Shown: piece by piece, positions 48,901-62,503 of the stretch
Numbering within the stretch: position 1 is the stretch's first letter
Layout: each line of letters opens with the position of its first letter
Assembly: GCF_050908995.1 (NCBI RefSeq)
Contig: NC_135120.1
Location: 14,893,433-14,957,432 of the forward strand
Length of the DNA: 64,000 bases
DNA from: Andrena cerasifolii
Taxonomy: Eukaryota > Arthropoda > Insecta > Hymenoptera > Andrenidae
Direction: 5' to 3'
Translations under genes and position numbers: made by a program
The notes under the pieces: model-generated
The model's input: the letters and a program-made list of their open reading frames with translations, nothing else
Told to the model about the DNA's origin: nothing
Database searches by the model: none

Positions 48901-51900
48901 AGGGTTTCGGTTGTAATTTCTGGTAGGCAATTAGTGATGTCTCGGTGCGAGGTCTTCGTTAAGTCGTGAGTAATAGTACCTCGAGGATGGTTGAAGGTAA
49001 GTAATTCAATGTAGTTTCATAAGCATCCCACAAGCATTGACTGCAATGAAATTTGTTTCTACTTCGAGGTAAATGTTTACTGGTTAATTGAGCGACGCTT
49101 GCCTGACATTAATCTGAACACAGCTACGTGCGTGGTATAATTTGACGTTACACTGACATCAACTCTCCCACCTGTAACTCGTCACTGGTTCAGCAATATA
49201 TTCCTGCTTTCACCCTGTGAATTTTGCGTAACCGTTTTATCCACGTATTACAGTGGAACTTTAAGTCTAATAAGCCTAATCGAATTAATAAGCGATTAAG
49301 TGTCGCTAGTTGTGCACAGAAATGGTAGGTACTATAACGATGAGAACTGATAGTTGTAATAATCCAGAATTGGGTGAAAATCGAGGGCTCGATTTTATTT
49401 CATTCTGCAATTATATTTTATTATACATGCAGTACGTTAATATCATTCAATTAATGAAACTCGCTCGGAGGCTCCCAATATGTTAAACTGATATATCAAA
49501 CTGTAATTACAGATTTCGTTGCTGTAACTGTACTACTGATCTGCACAATGCGTGCAGTGCACATACACGCGAAAGTGATCAGTGCACTCCATCTTCGTTT
49601 CCGGGAATTTTGCAGTTTGATGGGAATCGATTAATAATTAAAAGGGTCTTCCTGAGTGCACGCCAGACTGAGCTTACCGCAACAGTGATCACGCTGTTTC
49701 AACGTATAGTTTAATTATAGTGTTAAAGACAAATCCAGTTTTGGAATTACGAAACTAGCACGCAGATCCCGGCTGCCGTGTTTCCAAGTGAAACAACATT
49801 AAATGGGCGGGAACGTTAATATCCGCGTGCGTAATTATTTCGCGCGCTGCTCGAAACTCCAAGAATTGCAGTTGCAAATGAACGTCCGCATTAACGTATC
49901 TCTGGTAGTGGAAAAGTTCACAAAAGGAGCGGTTTCAAAGTCACTTTAACTCTCCACGCCTTTTCTCCTTAATTGAAATTACTTTCCCCTCTTCCGTCGG
50001 TGTCTTTTAATTTTTGTTCCGTCGAAGTTTCCCCCCAGTAAGAAGATATCGCTCGTTAAGCCCACTTGGAGATTCTAATTTCCCTCCCTTAAGACTGCCG
50101 TTCGGTGTTTAAAGGCGATTACGATTAAATGCAATGCAAATACATACATCGGTCTTTTAAAAAATTATACGCTACTGCTTTACCTCGTTATCCAGACTGA
50201 GCTGTTGTCGTATTTCATCAAAAATTCTGGGTACACGATAAGAGTTTAAGATGCAAAGTGTGGCTCGAGCTTCGCGTTTTAAGAAACGCTTCTCTACTTC
50301 CCACGAAGCTTTAAAGAATTCTTTGTTTAATGTGCCAGCTTAGTGTAACGTTGCAGAATTTAAAGTAACTCGCTCGCGCAAGAGTTAATCTTTTCAAAGA
50401 CTTTGTACTGTTAATGTGGCAAATGATAGATACTTTTACCGATAAGTAGCACTTTTCCAACAGCCAAGATCTGAATTGCAAAATACGAGGATCCCCGGCC
50501 GCAAAAGAATTTCGACCCCGAGCTTTTGTTTATTAAAGCTCAGTCGAGCACGCGTCGCACTCTGCATTTCAATCAGATATCGGCATTCCCATTGGACGTA
50601 CCGGCGTAACGCCATTTGATTGTGCCGCGCGAATCGATTTCTGTTTATCGAAATACGCGCTGTTAAATATAGATGGTGCGCGCAGAGACGCTGCCGATTT
50701 TATCGTTAAATTGACTATTACGGATTCCGCCGTACAATAACAGCTCGCAAAATTTCAATGAAGTCCCCGCAATTATCGGCTTTGACTCGATGAAACCAAT
50801 TAAGCAATTAACGCCCATGATAGGCTGAATCGCATAACGGGATCGCAACTAAATGGAAGTTCTAAGCGAGACCGCTCTTGCAGTCCTAACTAATTAAATT
50901 CCCCTGAAATTCTAACAAACGAGCAAATTTGCCACGATCACGTGGCATTATCGAGTATCCCGGTATCCTTTTTAGAAAAAATACAACGTGCCTATATCAC
51001 AGCGTTCGCGAAGTTCCCCGTCCGACCGTAAAAGTCAAAGGATTGCAGTTTTATTATCGTGAGAGTGGAACGAATGTAACGCGGACGAGGGAGACAAAAT
51101 AGAGACGGTAAACTGAGATGTCTGAAAAATGTCGTAGCTTTGTCGACAGTCTGTTCTCCGGCGTATATATGCGAGTCTCCCTCGGATTCGCCACTCCTTC
51201 AAAAAATTACACTAACAACATCCATTCCCGAGTCTCTCCTTTCTTGTGCTTTCGCTTGGTCCATCCCTCTCGGCGCCACCCTTCTAACCAAGAAAAGAGA
51301 GGCCCCAGTGCTTATCTAAGAATCCAATTTACATATTCGATCTTGGTTACGCGGTGGAAGGTTCATATCACTCGTAACGTCGCTGCTTGATACGGAAACG
51401 CCGCAAGACGTAAGGAGCACATTTTACGCCCTTCTCGGGGGGTGAAATTTCCCTAGGAAGGGCTCAAGGGGGGCGGCAGTCTTCCAGTTACAGTCCCCAG
51501 GGAAAAGTGGTTGTGTTACTGTGGTTTCCTTTCTTTCACGCGAAGAAATGCTGAGGATTTCCCTCGTGTCGGGTAGCAACCCCGATGTGTACGGTGTACA
51601 CACGCGATTTATCGCGGAAAGGCTGACAGCAGACGAGACTGGAGGCCTGGTACGGGGCACCATCTAACTGGGTACCAACCAAGGTTTCCCTTGTGTACTT
51701 TAGATCATGGTCGCTGGAAAGATTACGGGCATACGTAATGTCGATAGCCTGTGCAGTTTTCTAAGGCGAACGTTAATATATTCGTTGTTTCACGTTTCGC
51801 GATCGAGAGGATCGAGGGATGGTTCGAAGCGAAATTGCCAAACTGGGCGGCACAGGATACGCGAGGTGCGTTCCACGGCGACGTGGGATGAAAGCGATAT

Positions 51901-53395
51901 TGGCGGAGGGATCGATAGCTGCTTGTCACTCGAGCGTACCCGTGAAACCGAGTAGGGTTTTCCAGCGAGTGTCCCGTTCCTCCGGTCGTCCTCTATGAAT
52001 TGGATACTTAAGGCTAGACTGTCTGAGGAAAATTTTAGGTCAAACTAGTGATTTTGAAGCACTGTGTCTCTGTGGTGCAGGGGTCTAAAACGCCTCCCCT
52101 GACACAACATCATACTTCTCGTCTAACGATCTGAGGATCTGCCAACTCGACACACTGCTTCCATGAGGAGCGAGCAATGCTAAATCTATATTATCTCATG
52201 CCCCAGTCGCGCGGGCGGTTCCACTAAAAATTCAACGATGTTCGAAGCAAAGGGTTCGCTATAGAGCAGCCATTATGCGAGGCTCTCTCATCTCTGCCCG
52301 TGTCCCGTTAAAATAACATCCGAGCGAACGATCCCCGATATCCCAAGTTCGAATCCATCCTCGGCCTCAATAATTCACGGTATTATCCGGAGCCATTCGG
52401 CTAGGAATATCGCGACGCCCGTGGGAAGAATCGAGCGCTAGTGACTGGAATAAAACACGAAGCTGTTCTAAAAATGCGCGAGCATGGCCAGTTACGCGAT
52501 ACTAGCTTAATCCATCTTCCACTATGACGGAGAGTGTCCGTGTCAGCTGGATGCCTCTGCTTTTCTCTTAGCATGTGCGGGCCGATACGGCTCGCGATAA
52601 ACTACAGTTGTAGGACGTCGCGACGTTTGAGGCCGCGAAGGCGCGAGAACGGCGCCTGGACATCGCGCCGAGTCGACCCGGCAGCCATTAAATTCTCGCG
52701 AGGATAACGATGCCGAGGATTGATCGATGTCTACGCGAAGGAGTCGGATGAGGAGAGGACGGCGCGGCCGCGAGCATGGAAATCTTATTATCGATGGACG
52801 CGCGCGTCCGATGCATCTGGTGCTTTCCACGGACGAGAAGAAGGCATACACATGATCGGAAGATCGACCGACGGGGCGGATGGCCACGATTGGATTTCAG
52901 TTTCCGGCCCTGTCGAGAAAGCTGCCTCGTTATGCCCGCGGAAATCTGATCGGAAACGACGCTAATGCGATTCGTGGCCGCGTGGATTTTATTTCCGTGG
53001 GTAATATTCGAGGGAGGGAACAACGCCTCTCTGGCGATCGTTCCTACGGAGCGGGGGACTGTTAGATTGATAAGCGTGCAGGCGAATCGACTTCAGAGAC
53101 GTGGAACTACTTCCCCACGCGATACGGGTGTTATAAATTAGAAAGGTTGGACAGCCGTATCTCGTAATTGTTTGCTTCTTGCTGTTTTCTTCTCTGGGAA
53201 CTTGCTGCTTTACAAGTAAATCCCAGATGGGAATATTGGACGTTCCGGGTGGTGGAATGAAAGCTGTATGGCGTACAGGAGCATCTACGAATCTTCCAAG
53301 CACTCTGAAGTTCAGAGTCTGAACTGAACCTCTACTCGTGGGAACGATAAAAAATTCCCGTTTCGAGAATTGCTTCGTTGACGATGTTCCGTGCG
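45961..53395. other. Non-coding stretch without a supportable gene
   Basis: A minus-strand frame at 47819-48202 has somewhat protein-like composition at its start but lacks an ATG, is preceded by a stop and shows no clear splice sites. 49,000-50,660 has no long open frame. G-rich patches lie near 51437-51472. No RNA gene was recognised. Confidence 0.5.
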
Positions 53396-53680
53396 CTTTT
53401 TAGTGGATTAATTTTGTTAATAATATATTGATAATAATAATTATTGTTGGCACGATAATAAATCCTAGATTTAGGATAAATATAGTGATAATTATATATA
53501 TTTTATTAAAAAAAAATAATTGGAAGTTAAATGTAATTGTTTAAACTATACATATAATAGTTTCATCAGTAAACTGTAATATAAAGGAATAATCAGATGA
53601 TGTCTACAAAATGTCAATATCATGATGCGGTTTCGAAATTTAGATGATGCATTTTGGGAAATGATTTTTTGTCAATCGGC
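53396..53680. repeat. AT-rich low-complexity tract
   Basis: Long runs of A and T with ATAATA-type simple sequence and an A9 run at 53508-53516. A short dyad (ATCCTA-GATT-TAGGAT) lies at about 53462-53477. It may be an intronic AT-rich island or matrix-attachment-like DNA; nothing more specific can be said. Confidence 0.5.
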
Positions 53681-55916
53681 TAAAGCAGGTTGTTAAAAAG
53701 ATTAAACCGATGTTTACGAGTATACGAGCATCCGAGGATTCGTGCAACATCTAAGAATTCACACCGCCGATACAAACACTCCTAGCTAGATAAATTATTA
53801 GAAAGTGGTAAAAAACTGATTCAAACGTGTCACATGTCTAATGATTACTATTAGCAGTTGTAGTACAGCTTCGAACTCGTTTCTTCTCGAATCCCGCGAT
53901 CCTTATTACCCGAAAAGCGCCAGAGTGCCTTGCAAAATAAGAAAGTTTGAGAGACAAGGCGGGGAAATTGAAATCTTTCCACCCTTTTTCCAACGGTCGC
54001 GGAAAGAGATGAATTCGGATTCCAACAGCTCAGACTTCGGATAGTGGAGCTGATAATGGATTATCCACATTTCTTCTTTTGCTCCGTGACTGTGCCTCCC
54101 CCCCGCCCGTCCCTTGCTCCCCCTGCCGCAGAGATTAATCTTCGTTTAATACCAGTGTCGACTTCATGAATCAGCGTCACGAAACTTCCTTCGTAGCGAC
54201 TTTCTTTTATGCAAATGTCGCGCGAGCAGGACCTCCCCCGTATAAAAGCTTTCCGCAGCTGGGACCGTCTGGATTTTCTGTCTATTTCACTGAGACGCAC
54301 AGTCGAGCTGCAGCGCGGTATCGTTTCACGGAAACACGAGTGACTCGTGCGTTTTTTGACTCCGCGGACAGGAATATCGCGAAACGTTCGCTCGACTGCT
54401 GGATTCCGGGGGAGGACGGGAGGAACAGAATTCTGATAAATGAAGGGGAAAAAGCGAGCCGTATGCGGCGCGACGCGTCTGGTTGACGCGAGCCCGAACG
54501 CTCCGGGTCCAGCAGGAATTTCCGTCACGGTTCACGGGGAACACGGAAAAACCAGTGCGAACTTCGCGAAAATCAATTTCGTTCGCTTTAATTTCATTTG
54601 TTCCGCTTGCGAACGGAGCGTACTCTTTGTTGGGAGGAGGATAGCAGAGATTGGTGCCGTTCGTCCAGGTGCTTCCAACGTACAGCGTAACAAAGACGGA
54701 CGTATTTTTTCGAAATGCAACACACAGATTGGCCTGTTTTAATTTATAAATGGATCCGCCTGGAACGGCACGGTGTATCGGACGTAGGTATTGGATGCAT
54801 GGGCGTCGAAGGAAAGCTTGCTAGGTGAGATTCATTCACTATGCGGACATATTTTCAAAGAGCTTTATCTACGCGTTTCTCAAGAGCAGTGATAAATGTA
54901 TGTCTTCGGTACGGTGTAATGGCAGAGATTCTTAAGAAGGTTGCAGGAGGAGCCGATGTATGTAAGATCGTGGAGGAGGAATGAATAAACCTTCGTATCG
55001 GAAGTCGTGTAGATGAAAGAAACGTTGTTGTCAATGGTGCATTGTAATCTCGGGACCGTCCATTCAATCGGACTTCTCGTATCGTTGGCTTAAACTGGAA
55101 TGTAGCGACATTTACTATCTGCTCCCCTTATATTACAGTGACACGAATACTTGTCCCTTTGCCCTATATTCTATATCGATACATTTCTGTTATCTGCACC
55201 TGTTGATTGTATTCTCAATATTTCAATTCGGAGGATCTACATTTACTTCTGTATCCGTAAATATAATTTGAAGTGCAACCAAGTTTACCTACACTTGAAC
55301 CCCCAAACTCTGGTTCACAATTAGTTCGCAGACTTAATTCCTCCCAGAATAACTCTCGCCGTTTAGCTAAATGTTAAACGATCGCACACTCCTACAAGTT
55401 ACTTCATTACCGGGAGCCTGGGCTCTGTAACAACGCCAACCACCGTTGAAACGTGGCACCGAAACACCCTGCGTACGAGGAGGCCCGACTTACAAGGGAT
55501 ACCGGCAGCCTCGCTCGCCCCCATTTCAGATGTAATCGTTCGAGGGACAACGCGAACGAGTGCTCGTGAAACGCGATTGGCGAGAGGAAAGGGCGGTGGC
55601 GGGCGATTACAGCGAGGGAGAAAGGAACAAGTAGCGAACGAAATGGTCGAATAAACAAGGGGAGAGCGGAGAAAGTGGCCGGAGACAGGCGGTCGGTAGG
55701 AGAACGATAGGCATACCAGCGAACGGAGTGGCAAAGGGAGAAGTACAGAGGAATGAGAGAGGACAATGCAATCTGCGTAGGAGGCCTGCGCGCGTTCACG
55801 AACACACTTGTCCCGTGCACCATGTGCCGAGTTCCTTTGATCTCTGGGGATACCCTGGTACCCTATTGTCTACAGGGAAAACAACAGGAAAACACGAACG
55901 GCGGGGAACGCGTTAC
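53681..55916. other. Non-coding stretch with overlapping open frames on both strands
   Basis: 54,061-54,742 and 55,399-55,823 are GC-richer and carry open frames on both strands at once (for example 155 codons at 54061-54528 minus and 106 at 54166-54486 plus). Simultaneous openness on both strands without domains points to low stop frequency rather than genes. Confidence 0.45.
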
Positions 55917-55933
55917 GGGGGGGGGGGGGGGGG
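55917..55933 (+). repeat. G17 homopolymer run
   Basis: Seventeen consecutive G bases. Such a run can form a G-quadruplex, mutates by slippage and is prone to sequencing or assembly error, so its exact length should not be trusted. It lies inside an overlapping pair of unsupported open frames. Confidence 0.85.
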
Positions 55934-58900
55934 CGAGGGAGCATCGGCGGCGAATAAAGCTTGGAAAAATCGAGACAGAAAGGGACGCCGCGGATAGAAC
56001 GTCAGCCCTTTTGTTGAATGACTCGCTGGTAGGAGCCGTGGTCGTTTAATAACGACAATGCTCACGATGGAGTATTGTATTTCGGGGTCCGCAGCGAGAT
56101 CAGGCGGAAAACGCGCGCGGTTCCCAGTTGCGGGATTGCACGCGACGCCGTCTGGTGATTTTCTAACTGTCCACGTCGAAAATGAAAAATTAAATTCCGT
56201 TAGTTTGTTTCGATCCCGCTTTTGTTCGTGTAGAACGTGGGGAAGTGCGCGTGGGTGAATGGGGAAGATTGAACGGGCCAAATGAAATGAAAGTAACAAT
56301 GAACATCAAGCTACAGGGACCTGGGAATTAAAGGACCAGCAGGGATTTGCAATGAAATTGCATCGTTGGATTCAATAAAAATTCCATCAACATTCCATCC
56401 GTGTTCCATGCGCAGCGAGTTGAAGAAAAATAATGCTTGTGTGATTGAACGGGTTAGTATTCGAACGTGTGATCGAGTTCGATGAATGTGACTCATCGAT
56501 GTAGTAGTAATTTTGAATTGGACTAAGTCGACAGATGTTCTAACAATTCTTTTATCATATGTAACTCAATGGGAGACGAGGAATAATTTCGAACCAGACG
56601 CGAGGAGTACTCCTTCGATGTGTTCACCCCTTGACTCCTAAATTCCCCAGTTCTGTATCGGCGAGCTTCAACGAAGACGAATTTAACTTCACTAACACAG
56701 TGCTCAAGCACCTTGTTCTTCGACACAAGTCCTCTTGCTTTCTAGACCAATATTATTATACTACAATATTAACGGTGCGTTGTTTGTCTTTGAAGAGCTA
56801 TCGGAGTTTGTATCGAAATTCGAAGTACCCGCAAGCTTATGGTGGGGAACTAAGGATGATAGGGGAGTGGCAAATGGTGGGAACCTAGATCCAGGGGTGC
56901 GATCGTTTGGGTGGGAGATTTATGATGGAGCGAGGGTAGAAGAAAGCCCTAACTTTCGTTTCTTTCGCAAATGTCGGTGGCTTTTTCACCAAAAGTTCCA
57001 AGCATCTCGTTTACATTATTCTTCAGCAAGCTGTGACAGTGAAGAACTGTACAGATCGATGAGTAGTCTAAGGTGGCACGGTCCTGGTACCCGTAGCTGC
57101 ATCATGTTGCGGAAACGTGGATAAAGCGACGCAGGAAAGCAGTGATAGGCGGAAGGAAATTGGAGCATCTCCGCCATGAGACACCTAACGTGTCATTTAT
57201 TTCTAACGCCAACTCTTGCCGAGGACATTAAGAGTACTATTTCAAAAACAAAGCGAGAAGCAAGCGCGGCACACAGTTCCAGTAGAAATTCACTCCGCTG
57301 GTATGTACATAACCTCCGTCCCTTCGCGAGTTGGACCTAGACAAAGTTACTCAATATTTCCCTTCAACGTTATCTTACAACCATCCATCAATACCAAATC
57401 CAAAGATTATAATACAAACACAGTTCTTTCAAACTCGCTGAGCAAACTCGCAGAAACTTCTGCAGCTCCATGATATTTAATAAGAAAGTTCTGAAACCGT
57501 CGAACAGCCATCCCTTCGTATTTATTTACTCCTAAAAGCCGCGAACTGGGGAAACTCGGTGGAACTGTTGGCCGAATAGGTGCCCTTATTGGATTCGCGA
57601 TATTCCAGGCGTCTAACGTAGCTCATGGCGTGTAGACTCCCTTCGTTTAATCGATACTTATTAGTGACACCGTGCTCGATACCGCCGCGTTTAATTTAGA
57701 TTGACTACGCCCTAAACGCAGCGTCGCTCGTCGCGAGATGCTCGCTGAATCTTGTTGGCTGACAGGTGCGGCGCGCATAAATTTCAACGTCGTTGGAATT
57801 ACTTGGAACAATATCCGGCTTAAACGGCGCTACGATTTTCATCGTGGTTTATCCGCCCTCCCACTCCCTTAGCCCTGTCGCATAGGTCTGATATAGACGA
57901 TCCTAGTCGCGAATTATTCCACAACGAAAGTGTCTCGTCGCGGCGCAATTACGAGGCGAGCGCGGGGATTCCCACCATAATGCCCGTGGAAATGAAAGAT
58001 AAGTGGAACGGTAAACGATACTTCACGAGTTGGAATGGAAAATTGTACGAGCTTTTTAATGATCCGCGTAGTCCGCGCACGAAAAGATTGCTACCTTAAC
58101 TGTTGCTATTCGTCCTACCACTTTTGTGCAAGTTTCTCAATGCAGTACGTAAGTTTCCTCGTTACACGGCTTTTTAGGGAGGTAGGGTCTGGAAGGGCGC
58201 AATGAAGATATGGAAAAGAGATATACGACGTTAATTATGATGAGAAAAATTCCATGAAACTTCATGAATATTCATGGTCCCCGAGCCCCGGCGATCCCGC
58301 GGATTCGTGCTCGTATTTCTCGTGCGTCGATAGAAATCTTTCCAGCGAGTATCCGCAGCAGCATTTCCACCACTTTCGCTGCAGCTCCCACTGGACTTGG
58401 AAAATCGAAGAACGGAAACCCACTGGTGAACGGGGTGGCGAATTTTCGCCGCGCTTAACAGACTGGAGCCCGAGAAAAAGCAAGCGACCTACTTGCCGGG
58501 GTGAATCGACGACACCTACCAAGGGGCGTCGAGACGCGTACGGGAACCCCGTTTCGCGAGGAACACGCCTGCGAACTTGATACGCTCGACGGTTGGGATG
58601 CTGGGTTGCGGAACGCTATCCTGTCTCGCGTTCAGTCGCTGGAATTCCAGGGTGATATATTTCAGTGTATTCCAGAGGAGGAATGGAAAAAAGGACATTG
58701 TAATGTGCTAAGAAAAGCAGAGAATTTAAGGCAGTGGGGAGGTCGAGAGCGGAAGAGGGGGAAATGAGAAACGACGAAGCACGTTGGAATAAAGAGAACG
58801 AGAACAGAGGATGGAGGAAAGGAGTCAACGACTCGTGGTTCGCCGGCATCGATTGCAAATATTTAAAGTACGAGGTCAGAGACAAGAGGGTGCTCGAGGC

Positions 58901-61900
58901 AGAGCCTGGTCTACCACGAAGAATAAGTAAATAATGAAGGAGCGGATAAGGGCGAAGCAGTATGTGTACGCCGGCGCGTCGCACGGGATCTCGTCAAATC
59001 GCTTTAGCCCCCCTAGTGAAACAAGGTTGCTGCTCTCGCGGACTCGCCTCGGCGGAGATGTGCCCCGGAAGGACACCAGATAGAAACTACCCAACTGTGC
59101 GAATCCCCTGTCGCTGGGCAGTTCCAGTGATCACCTCTTCTCCGGAGGAATTCCTCTTGCAGCTACGACGCGCGGAAAGAAAATCATTAGCGATTTTAGA
59201 CTGGTGCCTGCGCCTCGGTCGCGGAACGGCGAAGGCTTTCGGGCGAATTGCGTCCCGTGGGAATTCAATTTTACGACGGCGATGCGAACGAAACGACGGT
59301 GTAAAGCGGGAACGAGGATCTCCTAAGACGCGCGGCAGAATTGCAAATTCGCTGGATCATCCCAGGTTCGTTCTGCATCGGGAGGGAAAACAGGACAGAG
59401 GGTTGCGAGGTGGATAAGGGTTGCAGTTGGCTCGGCAGACAACGCGTACGATGGCTCCAGAGGCTGTCCTTATTTCGCCCTTATCGTCGAGGCGCAGTAG
59501 ATGCACTTGCAACAATTACACGCTCCGAGCACGTGGATGTACTGTTGCTATTGGGCGTTCGTGATAGGGAACGTGGTTTGTGGATATCAACAGTTGGAAT
59601 ATGGATGTTTTTAGAATGTTTTGGAGTTGTAGCTGAATTGGAGAGCTGAGGGTATACGAGTGACTTGTGAAGTTGCTTGAGATCATTAGCAGAGGACTCT
59701 TGCATTTTTGTAGACCGCGTGTACTATTAGTACCTTCCTCCTGTGACCCTGTACTGAAAGATGTATAAGATTTAGGATCTTCTGAGATGCTTTAGATATA
59801 ATGAGACAGGTTGTAGATACTCTGGACTTTGAGCTTGGGTTCCTTACATTTTTCAACTCCTACATGAATAATTGCTGTGCTTGTGTAGTTTTGAGTATTA
59901 AATTTGAATAAAGACAGAAATATGAAATTGTGTGTAATGTTGTTAGCCTTAGTAATGGTGATTCTTTGATGAATATTCTGTCTGGAGTGTGCCACGAACA
60001 CTGACAGTATCGATCTCCTTTTCGTTGAATTTATCGTGAAAGGAACGATTGAGGTAAGGCGGTACGGTCTCAAGCCTCTCTTTGTCTCATCAGTGTTGCG
60101 CTGGGTAATTACCGAACATAGAGACCGAGTTGCAATTGCAGTTCATGCTGATGGTATTTGCGATAGAGCTCCCCTCTTTCATTAAACATTGAACAGCGTA
60201 TAGAAAATAATGAGACCGGGAGATGCTTTCTCTTATATTTTACATTGAAGTAGTACCTTAAGGGCTTGGTACGTTAGTCGCATCTCTAATTAAAGGTTAC
60301 AGGAGACTTTGAACATTCTTCTGTGTTAATAGAGTTTAGCTCCGCGTTTTAGAACGCAGGGTTTATGCATTTTGCATTAATCCTGGCGACTCCACCCCTG
60401 GCACAATAACTGCATTGTTGTCTGACCAGAAACGGGGCTTATTCACTGTCACGCCTGCTCGTAATTCAGTTATAACTGTTGGCTAACCGAAACTATTAAC
60501 GTTGTTCCTTCATTGCTGTCTGAATATTTAACATGCTTCACGATTTACGAGAACACGAGGAACTTTCTATTGGCGGTACCTTCCTTTCTGTTCGGGGGAA
60601 TTAAAACTTGTTGACGAGGACACGCAAGAGCAACTAGTAGCTACTGTAACAGAATACACGCTTCAACGGAGGAGCTTGATTCTTTCTTCAGATGCGAGAT
60701 CCCTTTTTATTGAAGCTTACCAATTCAAGAACGGGATTTCGGAAATTCGAGGAGGATGTAACAGGATTTACCGAGTTTCGCTATGGATACTTTTCAACTT
60801 CGTGATTCTGCTTTCACTACGGTTTTACCGAACGCTATGTTATGAAACTTCAATATCCCATCTGGAACCATATTCTAAACCCTATATTTGGCCAGCAGGA
60901 GTGTCTTATACCGAAAAGTAAGGTAAGTATTTCCCTTGGATTTCAAGGTACAAAGAAGTGGGTGCAATAAAATTGAAATATCGAAGGACCGGGTATCACC
61001 TATTTCTTATTTGACTGAGTGCATAGAAAGTGCGAAGTATCTTCGAACGCGAAAATCCTGCACAGCTTGAACGTCTACTGTTACCATATATCCACAGACA
61101 CGCCCGATACTCTGGTACAACTGGTCACGCAACACAATAAACTGACCTTTCGATCCACGAAATCGGGCGTCACACGTTAGGAACGACATGAATCCTCGTA
61201 ATTAGGTAACTGTAGACCTAGACCAAGATACCGCGATTGCGGAGTTAATATCCAATCATCCAGTCGATCCTGCTTGACCAACTTCGTATGATTTGCACGA
61301 TAATTAATATCCCGTAGTGTTGCTAATAACCGGGACCTGGTGGACTCCCAGTTAGCAGTAAGCAGTGTGGAGCGGAAATTGGAACGCAGCCACGTTTTCG
61401 TAAAGGGGCAACCTCCATTGCTCTGCCGATTATCTCTACCCAGCCCGAGCATCGGAAGGGAGGTTTTAATTTTTCATGGAGTGGTTTACTATCGGACGAA
61501 TCAACCCTTGAAACGAGATCGAGAGGTTTATTTCCGCCTCTGCTAGGTAACCTCTTTGTCCGACTGATTTTTATGATCGTGAGGCTCGATGAATACGCCC
61601 CGATGGAGCAATTCGTTCGATCCTTGTTCCACGAGCGATCAAATCGAGGTTTACAGGCTGAGATACAGGAGTTACAGCACCCAGTGAAGCAATAGAATTT
61701 AAATATCGACCGAAATATTGGGGGACTAGTAACTTGCCCGGCGTATATGCTTGCAATTTTCTTTATAGGATTCTCGCGCAGCCTACGTTTGTTGTAATCG
61801 CGATATGATTATGCTGCCTTTGTTACGCGAAAGATTGTATAATAATGGCAAGCTACTTGTGGATTAAAATCAGTATTAGTTTAAATGAAACTGAGCAAAA

Positions 61901-62275
61901 CCGATTGGCCCCGTTAGTGCACAACTATTACGTGGGCATTAATCTCGTTGCTTGCTGGTCAATGGTAATCCATAATGATAAATCTTTAATCGTTGCATGG
62001 ATCAACGGGTATGTTCCATACACTAGATCCTGCATAAACTAAAGACGAAAATAGAGAAGGAATCTGTAAGTCTGCTGTCCCTCACTTTGTGAAATATGAT
62101 TCCTCGAATTGATACCTTCCTTTATTATTCGTGATATAAAGAATATTCAAGATGGAGATTATGTTAAATAAAGATTTTGATCCAATTTATTCTCTGCCCG
62201 TCTACGTTTCTTAATTCCAATCAGACGTAGTCCCTCATAATCAAGGCTTCAACAGGTTCCGAAAATAACTGTGTC
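55934..62275. other. Non-coding stretch without a supportable gene
   Basis: Several overlapping open frames of up to 151 codons (58962-59417 plus, 58616-58984 minus) show no recognisable domain. At 60363-60380 TTATGCATTTTGCATTAA holds a POU/homeodomain-like dyad. 59,650-60,670 and 61,800-62,270 are AT-rich with few open frames. Confidence 0.45.
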
Positions 62276-62503
62276 AAACTGTTATATAATGGTTCTGACT
62301 GAAAGAGTCATGAATAACCTTTATTCTGAATAACCTTTATAAAGAACCTAAATATCAGACTATATCAGTTTAAGTTACGGTTCCTATATAGCTCTGTAAC
62401 TTTTATTTTTTAGGTTCTGAAATTTAGGTTCTTTATAACGGTTATTCAGAATAAAGGTTCTTCATAACTCTTTCAAGAACCGAAATCTTTACAATAACGG
62501 TTT
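62276..62503. mobile_element. Large imperfect inverted repeat (MITE-like fold-back or hairpin-RNA locus)
   Basis: The arms 62301-62353 and 62422-62474 are reverse complements with three mismatches in 53 bases and no gaps, separated by a 68-base loop. Pairing continues outward less perfectly: AAACTGTTATATA at 62276 pairs with ACAATAACGGTTT ending at 62503. The arms contain a directly repeated TGAATAACCTTTAT, and AGGTTCT/AGAACCT motifs recur in arms, loop and flanks. No open frame spans it. The structure fits a miniature inverted-repeat transposable element; a long hairpin RNA giving siRNAs is the alternative. I could not define a target-site duplication. Confidence 0.65.

Noticed and set aside
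52346..52356. AGTTCGAATCC, like a tRNA B box
   Set aside because: No A box at the right distance and no matching acceptor stem could be found.
54061..54742. Cluster of open frames on both strands
   Set aside because: Both strands are open at once in GC-rich DNA with no domains, which is expected from low stop frequency.
59678..59687. TGAGATCATT, matching the bantam miRNA seed
   Set aside because: The match ends after 10 bases and no pre-miRNA hairpin is visible around it.
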